64,000 nucleotides of DNA, taken from contig NZ_FOFU01000003.1 in the NCBI RefSeq assembly GCF_900111035.1, positions 62,001 to 126,000 of the forward strand, in the 5' to 3' direction. Position 1 is the first letter of the stretch. Every line of letters starts with the position of its first letter. The position numbers and the translations under genes were made by a program. Below, piece by piece: positions 26,885 through 35,598 of the stretch. The notes under the pieces are model-generated. The model did no database searches. It was given only the letters and a program-made list of their open reading frames with translations, and was not told the DNA's origin. This DNA is from Treponema bryantii (lineage in GTDB: Bacteria; Spirochaetota; Spirochaetia; Treponematales; Treponemataceae).

Positions 26885-28609
26885 ATGAACAGCAACAACG
26901 AAATGCACTTATTTGATCATGGCGAATATCTTCTGAAGCTTGCTCTAGGGAAAACTAATAACTTTGAGCAGGCGGAGGATCTTGTTTCGGAGACTCTGAT
27001 AAGTGCTATCGTTGCGTTGAAAAAGGGTACGAAAATTGAAAATCTGAAGACTTATCTTTCTGGCATTTTGAATCATAAGTTTAATGATTTTCTGCGTTCA
27101 AAATATTCAAAGCCTGTCATTTCTTATGGTGTAATTCCGGATTTTGAAATTGCCGGCAAGGAAGAAGGGCAGGAGACTGCACTGGAAAAAATCATCAGAA
27201 AAGAAGATGAAGAAAATGTCCGCCACATAATTGCTCAGCTTTCTAAAAATTTCCGTGAAGTTTTAGTTCGTCATTTTATCCATGGCCAGGATTTGCAGTC
27301 AATTGCAGACGAACTGGACGTAAATGCCAACACGGTAAAATCCCGCCTGAACACCGCTCGTATGAATGTTAAAACCAAACTGGAGAATGAAATGGAAAAG
27401 TACGAAAAACAGAGTTATGAGCCGGAGTTGCTGCATGTGTGGGTGTATGGAGAAACAGAGGCAGGGTGTCCTATCAGCTATATAAATAACAGTTCCCATC
27501 TAATTCATCAGAATATTCTGATTATGGCTTATAAGAAACCATTGACAATTACTGAACTTTCACAGGGACTGGGTATTTCTGCAGCTTATATTGAGCCTAT
27601 TGTTGAAGAACTGATTTCATATGATTTAATGGCACGCAAGGGAGATAAGGTTTACACAAGCTTTATTATTATTACTCAAGAAGAAAAAGATAATGCTTAT
27701 GATCATGATAAAGCTCTTGCAGAAAAAAATGCACAGAAAATGTGGTGTGAGCTTGAAACATATCTTGACCGAATTCGTCAGTTAGATTGTTATAAAAAGA
27801 TGAATGAACGACAAAAAGCTAGTTTTATTCAGTTTTCTGCTATCTTTATTATTCATGAAGCTGTCCGCGAAATTTCAGCTCAAATAACATCAGAACTTGA
27901 TACAATGAAAGTATTGCATGATGCAAAGTGGCGAGGCTATGCTTATGGTTTTCAAACTTCAATTGATTACAAAACTGACTGGGATTATGTTACAGGACAT
28001 ACTCTTTGTAAATTAAATGGTCCTCATACGGTTATTATTGATCAGTATAAGAACTTTGAAGATATCAGATTATATGGTTATGATGTAGCAGCCGGCTGGA
28101 CTTATAGCCAATGCTGGCCTTTAAATGAGTTACAATTTTTGCAGATGTGTTATGCTCTTTATGCTAAAGAAGAAAGTGATATTCCTTTGATAGAGCCAAG
28201 ATTCTTCGATACGAAAGTCATTGAAAACTATGAAAAATATAATTTTATTGGAAAAGAAATTGATTCAGATAATTCTGGAGAAGGGCACTATACTCAAGTT
28301 TTGAATATACCTGTTTTATCTTATAAAGATCGAGAAGTTTTATTCAAAACAATTTTCCATGAATCAATTCTGGATTTCTGCAAAAAGTTTCATTCAGAAT
28401 TAGAAGAACTTTTTGTAAAGCCTGTTGAAGTTCCAAATCACTTAAAGAAACTGATTCCTGATTATATGAAATATCAGCAATGTGCAGATGCCTTTGTTAT
28501 GGCACTGCTCTATCAGGGGGCCTGGAACCGCTGGTATAAAAATGAGTTTGCCAGCAATAATGAGCCGGTTCCTGCAATGATAATCTGTCTTGGAAAGGAG
28601 CTGAAATAG
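26885..28609 (+). CDS. ECF-type sigma factor with long C-terminal extension
   Basis: 574 residues. The first ~170 are a group-4 (ECF) sigma factor: region 2 (about 10-80, FEQAEDLVSETLISAIV then LKTYLSGILNHKFNDFLR) and region 4 with helix-turn-helix (about 115-165, LSKNFREVLVRHFIHGQDLQSIADELDVNANTVKSRLNTAR). The remaining ~400 residues are unlike ordinary ECF factors: a winged-helix-like segment (about 210-260, LTITELSQGLGISAAYIEPIVEEL) and a large soluble Trp/Tyr-rich domain of unknown fold. No anti-sigma factor gene is next to it, so the extension is probably its own regulator. Confidence 0.85.
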   Translation: MNSNNEMHLFDHGEYLLKLALGKTNNFEQAEDLVSETLISAIVALKKGTKIENLKTYLSGILNHKFNDFLRSKYSKPVISYGVIPDFEIAGKEEGQETALEKIIRKEDEENVRHIIAQLSKNFREVLVRHFIHGQDLQSIADELDVNANTVKSRLNTARMNVKTKLENEMEKYEKQSYEPELLHVWVYGETEAGCPISYINNSSHLIHQNILIMAYKKPLTITELSQGLGISAAYIEPIVEELISYDLMARKGDKVYTSFIIITQEEKDNAYDHDKALAEKNAQKMWCELETYLDRIRQLDCYKKMNERQKASFIQFSAIFIIHEAVREISAQITSELDTMKVLHDAKWRGYAYGFQTSIDYKTDWDYVTGHTLCKLNGPHTVIIDQYKNFEDIRLYGYDVAAGWTYSQCWPLNELQFLQMCYALYAKEESDIPLIEPRFFDTKVIENYEKYNFIGKEIDSDNSGEGHYTQVLNIPVLSYKDREVLFKTIFHESILDFCKKFHSELEELFVKPVEVPNHLKKLIPDYMKYQQCADAFVMALLYQGAWNRWYKNEFASNNEPVPAMIICLGKELK

Positions 28610-28649
28610 GGTGGCGCCTTTTGCTATGAAAAACTCGTCATATTTCAAA

Positions 28650-28678
28650 TTGATTCCAGTGTGTGTCTGAATTATACT
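28650..28678 (+). promoter_or_regulatory. Promoter of the MerR-like gene
   Basis: TTGATT (28650-28655), a 17-base spacer and TATACT (28673-28678), about 60 bases before the start. Confidence 0.6.
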
Positions 28679-28737
28679 AAATGTAGTTCCCGGGACAAAA
28701 CGGCTCGCAAAAAAAAAGCGGGCAAAGGAGAATCACT

Positions 28738-29175
28738 ATGGAAAAGAATTATTATAATATCAATGAACTGGCGGTTATTTCTGGTTTTACAACCCGTTCT
28801 CTCAGAAACTTTATTTCGATGGGGCATCTTAAGGGTGAAAAAATTGATGGAATCTGGCAGTTTACCCCTGAAGAAATAGGCGCATTTCTTTCAAATCCGA
28901 ATGTTGTACCCGGTATAAAATCAAAGGCAAATGCTGTAGTTTATGATTTTATGGCAGATACAGAAAAGAAAACTAACAGAATCTGTTCTATTCTGGATTT
29001 TGTAATGGAAGATGATGAAGCTGGTGAACTTTCCGAGTATTTTTGCAATGCGATGAACAACTGTGCCGATGCTGTCTTAAAATATGAAAAGCATGGTAAA
29101 AATACACGTATCATCATTTCTGGACCTGAAGATTTTGTTATGGATTCGATAAACGGATGGTATAAAAAGGAATAG
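28738..29175 (+). CDS. MerR-like helix-turn-helix protein
   Basis: 145 residues. The N-terminus is a winged helix-turn-helix of the MerR/excisionase kind (YNINELAVISGFTTRSLRNFISMGHLKGEKIDGIWQFTPEEIGAFL). The rest is a small alpha/beta domain with no motif, ending in IIISGPEDFVMDSINGWY. The ATG follows AAGGAG by 7 bases. It lies after the long sigma factor on the same strand but has its own promoter; it may regulate that gene or its targets. Ligand unknown. Confidence 0.75.
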   Translation: MEKNYYNINELAVISGFTTRSLRNFISMGHLKGEKIDGIWQFTPEEIGAFLSNPNVVPGIKSKANAVVYDFMADTEKKTNRICSILDFVMEDDEAGELSEYFCNAMNNCADAVLKYEKHGKNTRIIISGPEDFVMDSINGWYKKE

Positions 29176-29184
29176 TTTTTCAGG

Positions 29185-29218
29185 AAAAAAAACAGCAGAG
29201 TCTTGCGGCTCTGCTGTT
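29185..29218. terminator. Terminator between the MerR-like gene and serA
   Basis: A 10-bp stem (AACAGCAGAG / CTCTGCTGTT) with an 8-base loop and an A-run on the left, giving a T-run for the minus-strand serA transcript. It can act for both convergent units. Confidence 0.75.
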
Positions 29219-29244
29219 AAGGTTTTATATGACTTTATACCTTT

Positions 29245-29284
29245 TTTAAATGGATTGCTTCGGCCTATGGCCTCGCAATGACGG
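29245..29284. repeat. REP-like element copy 1
   Basis: AATGGATTGCTTCG ... CGCAATGACGG, directly abutting the serA stop. The same palindromic element occurs at 37955 and 55152. Confidence 0.75.
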
Positions 29285-30466
29285 TTAGCCGAAAATTGGG
29301 CGAACTCTGTTTACAGTGTCACATGCTGCGAGTTTAGCAATGATGTCGTCTGTTACAACACCGTCTACGTCGATAATGTTGTAAGCTACGTCGCCGCGGG
29401 CCTGGTTGATGAAAGAAGAAATGTTCAACTTTGCTTCACCAAGGATTGTTGTGAACTTAGAGATTGTATCTGGAATGTTTTTGTGGCTGATACAAAGACG
29501 AGTTCCACCTGCTGGAATTGGGTTGTCTGTAACTGTCTTAGGGAAGTTTACAGAGTTTACGATATTTCCGTTCTCGAGGAAGTCCTTGAGCTGAGCAGCT
29601 GCCATGATAGCACAGTTGTCTTCTGCTTCTGGAGTTGAAGCTCCAAGGTGTGGCATACAAACAACCTTTGGATGGTTCAAGAGTTCTTCTGCAGCGAAGT
29701 CTGTAATGAGAGCAGAAACTTTTCCGCTGTCGAGAGCTGCGATGATGTCTGCATTGTTTACAAGTCCACCACGAGCGATGTTGATGATTCTTACACCGTC
29801 TTTCATGTTCTTAATAGAAGAAGCGTTTATCATTCCCTTTGTGTCGTTTGTCTGTGGAACGTGGATTGTAAGGTAATCACACTTAGCATAGAGGCTGTCG
29901 AGTGTTTCAGCAATCTTAACTTTCTTGTCGAGCTTAAGAGCTGCGTTTACAGAAAGGAATGGGTCGTAACCCCAAACGTCCATACCAAAGTGGAGGGCGA
30001 GGTTAGCAACCATAGCACCGATAGCACCAAGACCGATTACACCGAGTGTTTTTCCCATCAATTCTGGACCAACAAACTGGCTCTTTCCTTTTTCTGCGAG
30101 ATCAGGAATCTCGTCGCCTTTTCCAGAAAGACCTTTTGCCCATTTGTTAGCATCGATTACAGGGCGGCTAGAAAGCAAAAGTGAAAGAATTACAAGTTCT
30201 TTTACTGCGTTTGCGTTAGCTCCAGGAGTGTTGAATACAACAACACCTTTTTCTGTAAGCTCTGGAATTGGGATGTTGTTTGTACCTGCACCTGCGCGTG
30301 CAACAGCCTTTACATTGTCTGAAAGCTGCATTTCGTGCATATCTGCAGAACGTACAAGAATAGCATCCGGATTGTTGATTTCTGATGCGATTTCATAATT
30401 GTCGCGGTCGAGCTGGTTGAGACCAACTGAAGCAATCTTATTTAATGTCTGAATCTTGAAACTCAT
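29285..30466 (-). CDS. serA: D-3-phosphoglycerate dehydrogenase
   Basis: 393-residue NAD-dependent enzyme for the first step of serine synthesis. The NAD-binding GLGAIGAMVA is near 148-157, followed by the catalytic ARGG/AEE/H series of the 2-hydroxyacid dehydrogenases (NIARGGLVNN, AAEELLNHPKVVCMPHLGAST). A C-terminal ACT domain (about 320-393) allows serine feedback. Its start overlaps the serC stop by one base (TAATG). With serC it supplies serine, the precursor of O-acetylserine used by CysK further along. Confidence 0.95.
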   Translation of the reverse strand: MSFKIQTLNKIASVGLNQLDRDNYEIASEINNPDAILVRSADMHEMQLSDNVKAVARAGAGTNNIPIPELTEKGVVVFNTPGANANAVKELVILSLLLSSRPVIDANKWAKGLSGKGDEIPDLAEKGKSQFVGPELMGKTLGVIGLGAIGAMVANLALHFGMDVWGYDPFLSVNAALKLDKKVKIAETLDSLYAKCDYLTIHVPQTNDTKGMINASSIKNMKDGVRIINIARGGLVNNADIIAALDSGKVSALITDFAAEELLNHPKVVCMPHLGASTPEAEDNCAIMAAAQLKDFLENGNIVNSVNFPKTVTDNPIPAGGTRLCISHKNIPDTISKFTTILGEAKLNISSFINQARGDVAYNIIDVDGVVTDDIIAKLAACDTVNRVRPIFG

Positions 30467-31599
30467 TATGCATTCTCCTTAGCGAATTTCTTCATGAAGT
30501 CTACGAGAGCTTTAACTCCGTCGAGAGTCATAGCATTGTAGATTGATGCGCGCATACCACCAACAAGTCTGTGGCCCTTGAGGTTTACGAGACCTGCTGC
30601 AGCAGCTTCTTTTACGAACTTGTCGTTGATTTCCTTTTCTTTTGCCAAAGAAGCTTCGTCAGTTGCTCCTGTAGAGTATTTTGTAAGGAATGGAACGTTC
30701 ATCAAAGAGCGGCTTCCGATTTCTGTTGTTGCGTGATAGAAGTTTCCTTCGTTGTTGTCGAGGTAGTTGTAAAGGTAATCAGCCTTTTCCTTATTGCGCT
30801 TGAGCATTCCTTCTGCTCCGCCGTTTGCTTCGATCCAGTGAAGAACCTTTCCAAGTACGTAGATTGTGTAGCATGGAGGGGTATTGTACATAGAATCGTT
30901 GTCTGCATGTGTCTTGTAAGCGAGCATAGTTGGTGTACCGGCACGGCAGTTTTCAACTTCAGGAATCAAATCTTCGCGGATGATTACGAGTGTAACACCA
31001 GCTGGAGCGAGGTTCTTCTGAGCACCTGCGAACAAGAGTCCGAACTTGCTTACGTCGAGTGGTTCGCTCAAAACGCATGAAGAAATATCAGCAACGAGTG
31101 GAATGTTTCCAGTATCTGGAATGTACTCGTAGTGTGTTCCCATGATTGTGTTGTTGAAGCAGATGTAAGCGTAATCATAGTCGCCTTCAATCTTTTCAAC
31201 CTTTGGAATATAAGAGTAGTTCTTGTCTTTTGAAGAAGCGATGATATCAACTTCTACGCCAAGTTTTTTAGCTTCAGCAGCAGCTTTTTTTGCCCAAACA
31301 CCAGTTTCGATGTAAGCAGCTTTTCCAGTGTGGATCCCGAGGTTTTCAGCAACCATTGCGAACTGAGTAGAACCACCACCCTGAACAAAAAGAACCTTGT
31401 AGTTGTCTGGCACGTTCATCAACTTGCGAACCATAGCTTCAGCATCCTGAATGATTGGCTCATAAGCCTTAGAGCGGTGACTCATTTCCATTACTGACTG
31501 ACCAGTTCCATTATAATCCATCATCTCTGCAGCACATGCCTGCAAAACTTCTTCCGGCAGGCAGCTAGGTCCCGCACTAAAATTGTACACTCTTGCCAT
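30466..31599 (-). CDS. serC: Phosphoserine aminotransferase
   Basis: 377-residue class-V aminotransferase converting 3-phosphohydroxypyruvate to phosphoserine. YNFSAGPSCLPEEVLQ at the N-terminus and the PLP lysine in FAGAQKNLAPAGVT near 210 are diagnostic. The start is set at the Met of ARVYNFS with GGAG nine bases before it; the longer open frame runs back into rex. It follows rex by 23 bases and is translationally coupled to serA. Confidence 0.96.
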   Translation of the reverse strand: MARVYNFSAGPSCLPEEVLQACAAEMMDYNGTGQSVMEMSHRSKAYEPIIQDAEAMVRKLMNVPDNYKVLFVQGGGSTQFAMVAENLGIHTGKAAYIETGVWAKKAAAEAKKLGVEVDIIASSKDKNYSYIPKVEKIEGDYDYAYICFNNTIMGTHYEYIPDTGNIPLVADISSCVLSEPLDVSKFGLLFAGAQKNLAPAGVTLVIIREDLIPEVENCRAGTPTMLAYKTHADNDSMYNTPPCYTIYVLGKVLHWIEANGGAEGMLKRNKEKADYLYNYLDNNEGNFYHATTEIGSRSLMNVPFLTKYSTGATDEASLAKEKEINDKFVKEAAAAGLVNLKGHRLVGGMRASIYNAMTLDGVKALVDFMKKFAKENA

Positions 31600-31622
31600 A
31601 CAACGACTCCTTTGTCTTTTTT

Positions 31623-32237
31623 TTAAGTTATCATTTTCAGCGCATTCAATACGCTTAAATTTTCTATTTTTATGCCTTCCGGTACACTCAGTACCATTCG
31701 GGTCATATTTACAATTCCTGTAATTCCGGCCTTTATAAGCCTGTCGCACATTGTCTGTGCATCTTTGTCTGCAACTGCCAGAATTGCAAGGGTGATTTTT
31801 TCCTGTTTTATCACCCAGTTCATTTCTGCTGCAGGGTAGAGCGGAAACGTTGAACGAAGGATTTCTACCCTGTTCACGTTTGAATCAAATCCTGCTTTTA
31901 TTACAAACTGACTGTCGCTGAATAAGCCGTCATCAAGAAGTGCTGCTCCAAGGCGGCCAAGGCCTGCGATGCAGACGTTCTGTTTTTCGTTCTGAACTTC
32001 TCCATGAAGTGCATTGCGAATCGTCTGAAGAAGAGTAGCCGTATCGTACCCGTTCTTCCAGCCGCGGGCTGTATTTTTAATCAGCCATAAATCATGCCGA
32101 ACAAGAGAATCTTTCCAACCGGTCAATTCACAAATCTTAGCGGAAGTAATTTTCTCTCCGCTCCAGGATTTCAAAAGTTCTTCCAGCTGGACAAGTCTTT
32201 TTCTTGTTGCAGGCGGCAGATCATTTAATGCTTGCAT
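31623..32237 (-). CDS. rex: Rex-family redox-sensing repressor
   Basis: 204 residues. An N-terminal winged helix (about 8-65, SAKICELTGWKDSLVRHDL; usually DSSLVRKDL) and a Rossmann domain with IAGLGRLGAAL (GxGxxG at 92-97) match Rex, which leaves DNA when NADH is high. The C-terminal helix and ITGIVNMTRMVLSVPEGIKIENL agree with the domain-swap region. First gene of rex-serC-serA. An 18-bp Rex-type palindrome lies over its own promoter, so it is probably autoregulated. Confidence 0.88.
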   Translation of the reverse strand: MQALNDLPPATRKRLVQLEELLKSWSGEKITSAKICELTGWKDSLVRHDLWLIKNTARGWKNGYDTATLLQTIRNALHGEVQNEKQNVCIAGLGRLGAALLDDGLFSDSQFVIKAGFDSNVNRVEILRSTFPLYPAAEMNWVIKQEKITLAILAVADKDAQTMCDRLIKAGITGIVNMTRMVLSVPEGIKIENLSVLNALKMIT

Positions 32238-32332
32238 TATAAAGTTCCTCTTATATAGTGGGAATTGAATTTAGAACAAAAGATGTTGAATTTTAGGGGA
32301 ATTTTAGCAGAATTCGGGGAAATTTGCAAATA

Positions 32333-32350
32333 TTGTTAAAATTATAACAA
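32333..32350 (-). promoter_or_regulatory. Rex-type operator over the rex promoter
   Basis: TTGTTA and TAACAA arms six bases apart form an 18-bp site close to the known Rex consensus (TTGTTAA-N4-TTAACAA). On the minus strand a TATAAT -10 box sits inside it, so a bound repressor would block transcription of rex-serC-serA. Confidence 0.75.
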
Positions 32351-32388
32351 TAAAAATGGGTTGTCGAGTCAAACCCGGGAATCTTTAA

Positions 32389-32428
32389 AAAAAAGAGGAT
32401 CCGGAAAAACTATAAAAACCGGATCCTC
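32389..32428 (-). terminator. Terminator of the lytic transglycosylase gene
   Basis: A 10-bp G+C-rich stem (GAGGATCCGG / CCGGATCCTC) with a T-run on the minus strand, about 25 bases after the stop at 32452. Confidence 0.85.
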
Positions 32429-32451
32429 AAAAAAATTAGGAGGCAAATTAA

Positions 32452-33231
32452 TTAGTGTGCATAAGCAACTGCGATTCCAGGTGTCATTGATGTCTCAAAG
32501 TAAGACGCAACCTGTTCATCAAACAGCTGATCAAGCATCTTCTGGTATGACATGATTTTGCCAACGTAGTTCAAAGTAGACAAAGGAGTCTTATTTGAAC
32601 GAACACGGCCGGTTCCTGCATTGTACATTGCAAGTGCAGAAACTTCGTTTCCGGCAGTATTCAGGCAAAACTTAAGGTGCGCCATACCATATTTTGAACT
32701 TACAAACGGATCAAAGAAATCTGGCTCCGAAAGCTCGGGAAAGGAGTTGCTGTTCAACTGGAACAAGCCCCGGTCAATCGTAGTGTTAGCGTTTCTGTTG
32801 GTCGCGCTTGTATTATAATTGCTTTCTGTGTGGGCAAGTGAAAATGCCAAAGAAAGCGGAATATCATTTTTCTCAGCTTCTGTAAGAATGGCCTGAGTTA
32901 CCTCTTTACTTCCAGTAATCTGAAAGTAAAACCACTCTACTGCTGTGCGAGATAATGGCTGACGATATAAGTTCAATCCATTATCGTAGTCGTCTGTAAG
33001 ACGATTCAGAGAAACTTCAGTAAAATAATCCTGAAAAGCTGCTGAAAGCTCTTCTTCAGTTTCTTCTGACAAATCAATTATAGTCAAAGGCTCAGTTACA
33101 GGCTGAACCGGTTCCGATGCATTAGGCAGCAAAAAATAAACTAGAACGGCTGCAGAAGCTAAAACGATGCACAAAAATGCGGTGAGGAACCACGTACCTG
33201 CAAGTCTGTTCTGATTCTCTTTAGACTGCAT
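32452..33231 (-). CDS. Membrane-anchored SLT-type lytic transglycosylase
   Basis: 259 residues. One N-terminal membrane helix (about 15-36) anchors it, then a linker, and from about 120 the transglycosylase SLT domain: the catalytic Glu in AHTESNYN, followed by DRGLFQLNSNSFPEL, and ALAMYNAGTGRV. It cleaves peptidoglycan glycan strands. The Met of QSKENQN with GAGGG upstream is preferred over a start 40 codons earlier. Monocistronic, with its own terminator. Confidence 0.88.
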   Translation of the reverse strand: MQSKENQNRLAGTWFLTAFLCIVLASAAVLVYFLLPNASEPVQPVTEPLTIIDLSEETEEELSAAFQDYFTEVSLNRLTDDYDNGLNLYRQPLSRTAVEWFYFQITGSKEVTQAILTEAEKNDIPLSLAFSLAHTESNYNTSATNRNANTTIDRGLFQLNSNSFPELSEPDFFDPFVSSKYGMAHLKFCLNTAGNEVSALAMYNAGTGRVRSNKTPLSTLNYVGKIMSYQKMLDQLFDEQVASYFETSMTPGIAVAYAH

Positions 33232-33380
33232 ACTTTTTTCCCTCTTGCTCTCTCGTTGTCGCGGTGTATAATGCCACAAATGATAAATATATGCAAGTGA
33301 TTTTGAAGAAAATTTGTGAATTTTTGTGAAAAATTTACATTTTCTTCGCAAATAGTGCGGTTTGTTGTAAAATTGTGCGG

Positions 33381-33821
33381 TTAGTATAACACAATGTCGT
33401 CTGACAGAGGATTTTCTGCCTTTGTGAAATAGACGTACTGCGCGTGTTTTTTAGCCAGAGTGTCCATAAAAGCCTGTTTATCTTTTAGCTGAGGAATGAG
33501 TTCAAATCCGGCTACGCTGGTACAGTCTTTTACGCGGCGGGCAGTGTGGTTATAAGTGTTTATGAAGGCTTCTTCCTGCTCTGGAGTATAAAGAGGTTTG
33601 TCAGCAACTGGAACAAGAACGGCGAATGTGTTTGTTTCTTCCATTGCTTTCAACTGATCTCTAAGTTGAGCGAGGAATTCTTCATTATAGATTTCTTCAT
33701 CCAGTTCTACAGTGCTCCATAGAATATCAATACGTTTAAGGGTAGCTGTATCAACCTCGCTGTTATCAGAAATAGTGTAGAGCTTCTTATTCTTTACTGT
33801 AAAAATTGGATCAAGTTTCAT
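33381..33821 (-). CDS. Hypothetical soluble protein
   Basis: 146 residues, acidic, no signal peptide or membrane helix. A PVADKPLYTPEQEEAFINTYNHTARRVKDC stretch and a FELIPQLKDKQAFMDTL helix are seen, but no family is recognised. The start has AAGGA seven bases before it. It might be a small enzyme-like (glycosidase-fold fragment or sensor) protein; there is no real support for that. Confidence 0.55.
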   Translation of the reverse strand: MKLDPIFTVKNKKLYTISDNSEVDTATLKRIDILWSTVELDEEIYNEEFLAQLRDQLKAMEETNTFAVLVPVADKPLYTPEQEEAFINTYNHTARRVKDCTSVAGFELIPQLKDKQAFMDTLAKKHAQYVYFTKAENPLSDDIVLY

Positions 33822-33837
33822 ATTTTTCCTTCAAATA

Positions 33838-33867
33838 AAAAAATAACCGGGCTTTAAAGACCCGGTT
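33838..33867 (-). terminator. Terminator after the EIIA gene
   Basis: AACCGGG / CCCGGTT stem with a 9-base loop and a T-run on the minus strand, about 45 bases after the stop at 33913. Confidence 0.8.
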
Positions 33868-33912
33868 TTATCTGATGAGTATGTTATATCAGGGGTAAAC
33901 CCCGGATCTTTT

Positions 33913-34359
33913 CTATTCAGTCAGAATACGGATTACTTCAGCCTTATCCTGAGTGTCAAGAATTTCCTGACGTTTTTCAGGACTCTTGAACAAAAGACTT
34001 ACTTCTGCAAGGAACTGAAGATGTGGACCTGTCTTGTTTACTGGAGACAAAGTCATAATAAAAATGCGGCAAGGTTCCTGATCCAGAGAATCAAAATCTA
34101 CAGGATTATCAGAAATACCAATGCAAGCAACCAAATCTTTTACTGTGTCAGTTTTTCCATGAGGAATAGCGATTCCGTGCTTCATACCTGTAGACATTTT
34201 GCGCTCGCGATCCAAAACACATTCGCGTGCTGCATCCTTGTCTGTAACCTTTCCAGCCTTGAACAAAACATCAATCATCTCATCAACGATTTCTTCTTTT
34301 GTTGTGCCTTTCAGATGAAGGTTCACGGTGTCTGTTGTTAATACTGTTCTTAAGTCCAT
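33913..34359 (-). CDS. ptsN: PTS EIIA (PtsN/fructose type) protein
   Basis: 148-residue PTS EIIA domain of the fructose/nitrogen-regulatory type. The phospho-acceptor His is in IAIPHGKTD (about 67); LSPVNKTGPHLQFLAEVSLLF and the C-terminal IRILTE agree with the family. No EIIB or EIIC is next to it, so a regulatory PtsN-like role is likely. The Met of DLRTVLTTD is preferred because its promoter (TTGACA-N17-TAACAT) ends 7 bases before this codon. Confidence 0.88.
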   Translation of the reverse strand: MDLRTVLTTDTVNLHLKGTTKEEIVDEMIDVLFKAGKVTDKDAARECVLDRERKMSTGMKHGIAIPHGKTDTVKDLVACIGISDNPVDFDSLDQEPCRIFIMTLSPVNKTGPHLQFLAEVSLLFKSPEKRQEILDTQDKAEVIRILTE

Positions 34360-34366
34360 AGCATAA

Positions 34367-34395
34367 ATGTTATTTCCACTTGCAAAAATTGTCAA
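34367..34395 (-). promoter_or_regulatory. ptsN promoter, leaderless geometry
   Basis: Minus-strand TTGACA (34390-34395), a 17-base spacer and TAACAT (34367-34372), then 7 bases to the ATG at 34359. No ribosome binding site. Confidence 0.65.
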
Positions 34396-34483
34396 GTGGA
34401 AAACCCCCTATATAAAGAAAAAATGCTTCTTAAATAAGGAAAAAATAACATCAAAAATCGTGAAGAAAATCCTCTTTTTTTGC

Positions 34484-34550
34484 AATTACCTATTGACAGA
34501 GTAGGTAATTGGATTTATATTGAAGTTGTAAAACCTACTAAAGTAATAGG
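34484..34550 (+). promoter_or_regulatory. cysK promoter with two CCTA-N9-TAGG operators
   Basis: Box 1 (34489-34505, CCTATTGACAGAGTAGG) is extended by AATTA/TAATT to a 27-bp palindrome and holds the -35 TTGACA (34493-34498). The -10 TATATT (34516-34521) follows at 17 bases. Box 2 (34534-34550, CCTACTAAAGTAATAGG) covers the early transcript and overlaps the ribosome binding site AGGAG. A repressor on either box would block expression of cysK-nifB-nifX. No gene for the regulator is in the window. Confidence 0.8.
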
Positions 34551-34559
34551 AGATCAAAA

Positions 34560-35498
34560 ATGAGTAATATTAAACAGAGTGCATTGGAATTGATAGGCGG
34601 AACACCGCTTTTACAGTTGAACGGATATTCAAAGACAGCAGGAGTAAAAGACGCAACAATTCTTGCTAAACTCGAATATTTAAATCCGGCAGGAAGCGTA
34701 AAAGACCGTATCGCTCTTGCAATGATTGAAGATGCAGAAGAAAAAGGAATCTTAAAGCCAGGTGCAACAATTATCGAGCCAACTTCTGGTAATACAGGAA
34801 TCGGACTTGCAGCAGTTGCCGCAGCTAAGGGATATAAAGCAATCCTTACTTTGCCAGACACCATGAGTGTTGAACGCCGCAATCTTCTTAAAGCTTATGG
34901 TGCTGAGCTTGTTCTTACAGAAGGCGCAAAAGGAATGAAGGGAGCTATTGCAAAGGCCGAGGAGTTACAGAAAGCAACACCAGGCAGCATCATTCCAGGA
35001 CAGTTCGTAAACCCTGCAAATCCTGCAATTCATAAAAAGACAACTGGACCAGAAATCTGGGAACAGACAGACGGAAAAGTTGATATCTTTGTAGCTGGTG
35101 TTGGTACAGGTGGTACTTTGACAGGTGTTGGTGAATATCTTAAGTCACAGAATCCAAACGTAAAAATCGTAGCAGTTGAACCTGCAACAAGCCCTGTTCT
35201 TTCAAAGGGAACAGCCGGTGCACATAAGATTCAGGGAATCGGTGCTGGATTCGTTCCAGACGTTCTCAACACAAAGATTTACGACGAGATTCTTCCAATT
35301 GAAAATGAAGATGCTTTCACAGAGGGCCGTGCATTTGCCCGCAGCGAAGGTATCCTTGTAGGAATCTCAAGTGGTGCCGCTCTTAAGGCAGCAAGCATTC
35401 TTGCAAAGCGTCCTGAAAACAAGGGAAAGACAATCGTAGTTCTTCTTCCTGATTCAGGCGACCGCTACCTTTCTACACCATTGTTCAGCGATAACTAA
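34560..35498 (+). CDS. cysK: Cysteine synthase (O-acetylserine sulfhydrylase)
   Basis: 312-residue fold-type II PLP enzyme making cysteine from O-acetylserine and sulfide. The PLP lysine is in NPAGSVKDR (Lys48), the substrate loop is TSGNTG (75-80), the phosphate loop [10 protein letters not shown] is near 178-187, and [10 protein letters not shown] near the end is typical of CysK. It is the first gene of a unit that continues with nifB, so sulfide capture and cofactor assembly are coregulated. No serine acetyltransferase is in the window. Confidence 0.97.
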   Translation: MSNIKQSALELIGGTPLLQLNGYSKTAGVKDATILAKLEYLNPAGSVKDRIALAMIEDAEEKGILKPGATIIEPTSGNTGIGLAAVAAAKGYKAILTLPDTMSVERRNLLKAYGAELVLTEGAKGMKGAIAKAEELQKATPGSIIPGQFVNPANPAIHKKTTGPEIWEQTDGKVDIFVAGVGTGGTLTGVGEYLKSQNPNVKIVAVEPATSPVLSKGTAGAHKIQGIGAGFVPDVLNTKIYDEILPIENEDAFTEGRAFARSEGILVGISSGAALKAASILAKRPENKGKTIVVLLPDSGDRYLSTPLFSDN

Positions 35499-35503
35499 AA
35501 TAG

Positions 35504-35597
35504 AGGAGGGGAAAGCCTTCCCCTCGCTTCAAACCTGCGGTTTTCCGCTACCCCTTCTACGGGGGCTTCGCCCCCGTAGCACCCCCAGGAGTCTGCC
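35504..35597. repeat. G+C-rich mosaic intergenic repeat, copy 1
   Basis: Two hairpins in a row: GAGGGGAAAGCCTTCCCCTC, then after a linker ending in CGCTACCCCTTCT, GGGGGCTTCGCCCCC. Copies with the same order of blocks occur at 37832-37921 (direct) and 47998-48095 (inverted). This copy separates cysK from nifB and could terminate or stabilise the transcript. Confidence 0.75.
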
Positions 35598-35598
35598 C

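Noticed and set aside
22708-29175. Prophage or integrative element
   Set aside because: The region has accessory genes, but no integrase, transposase, phage structural gene, tRNA or attachment-site repeat was seen.
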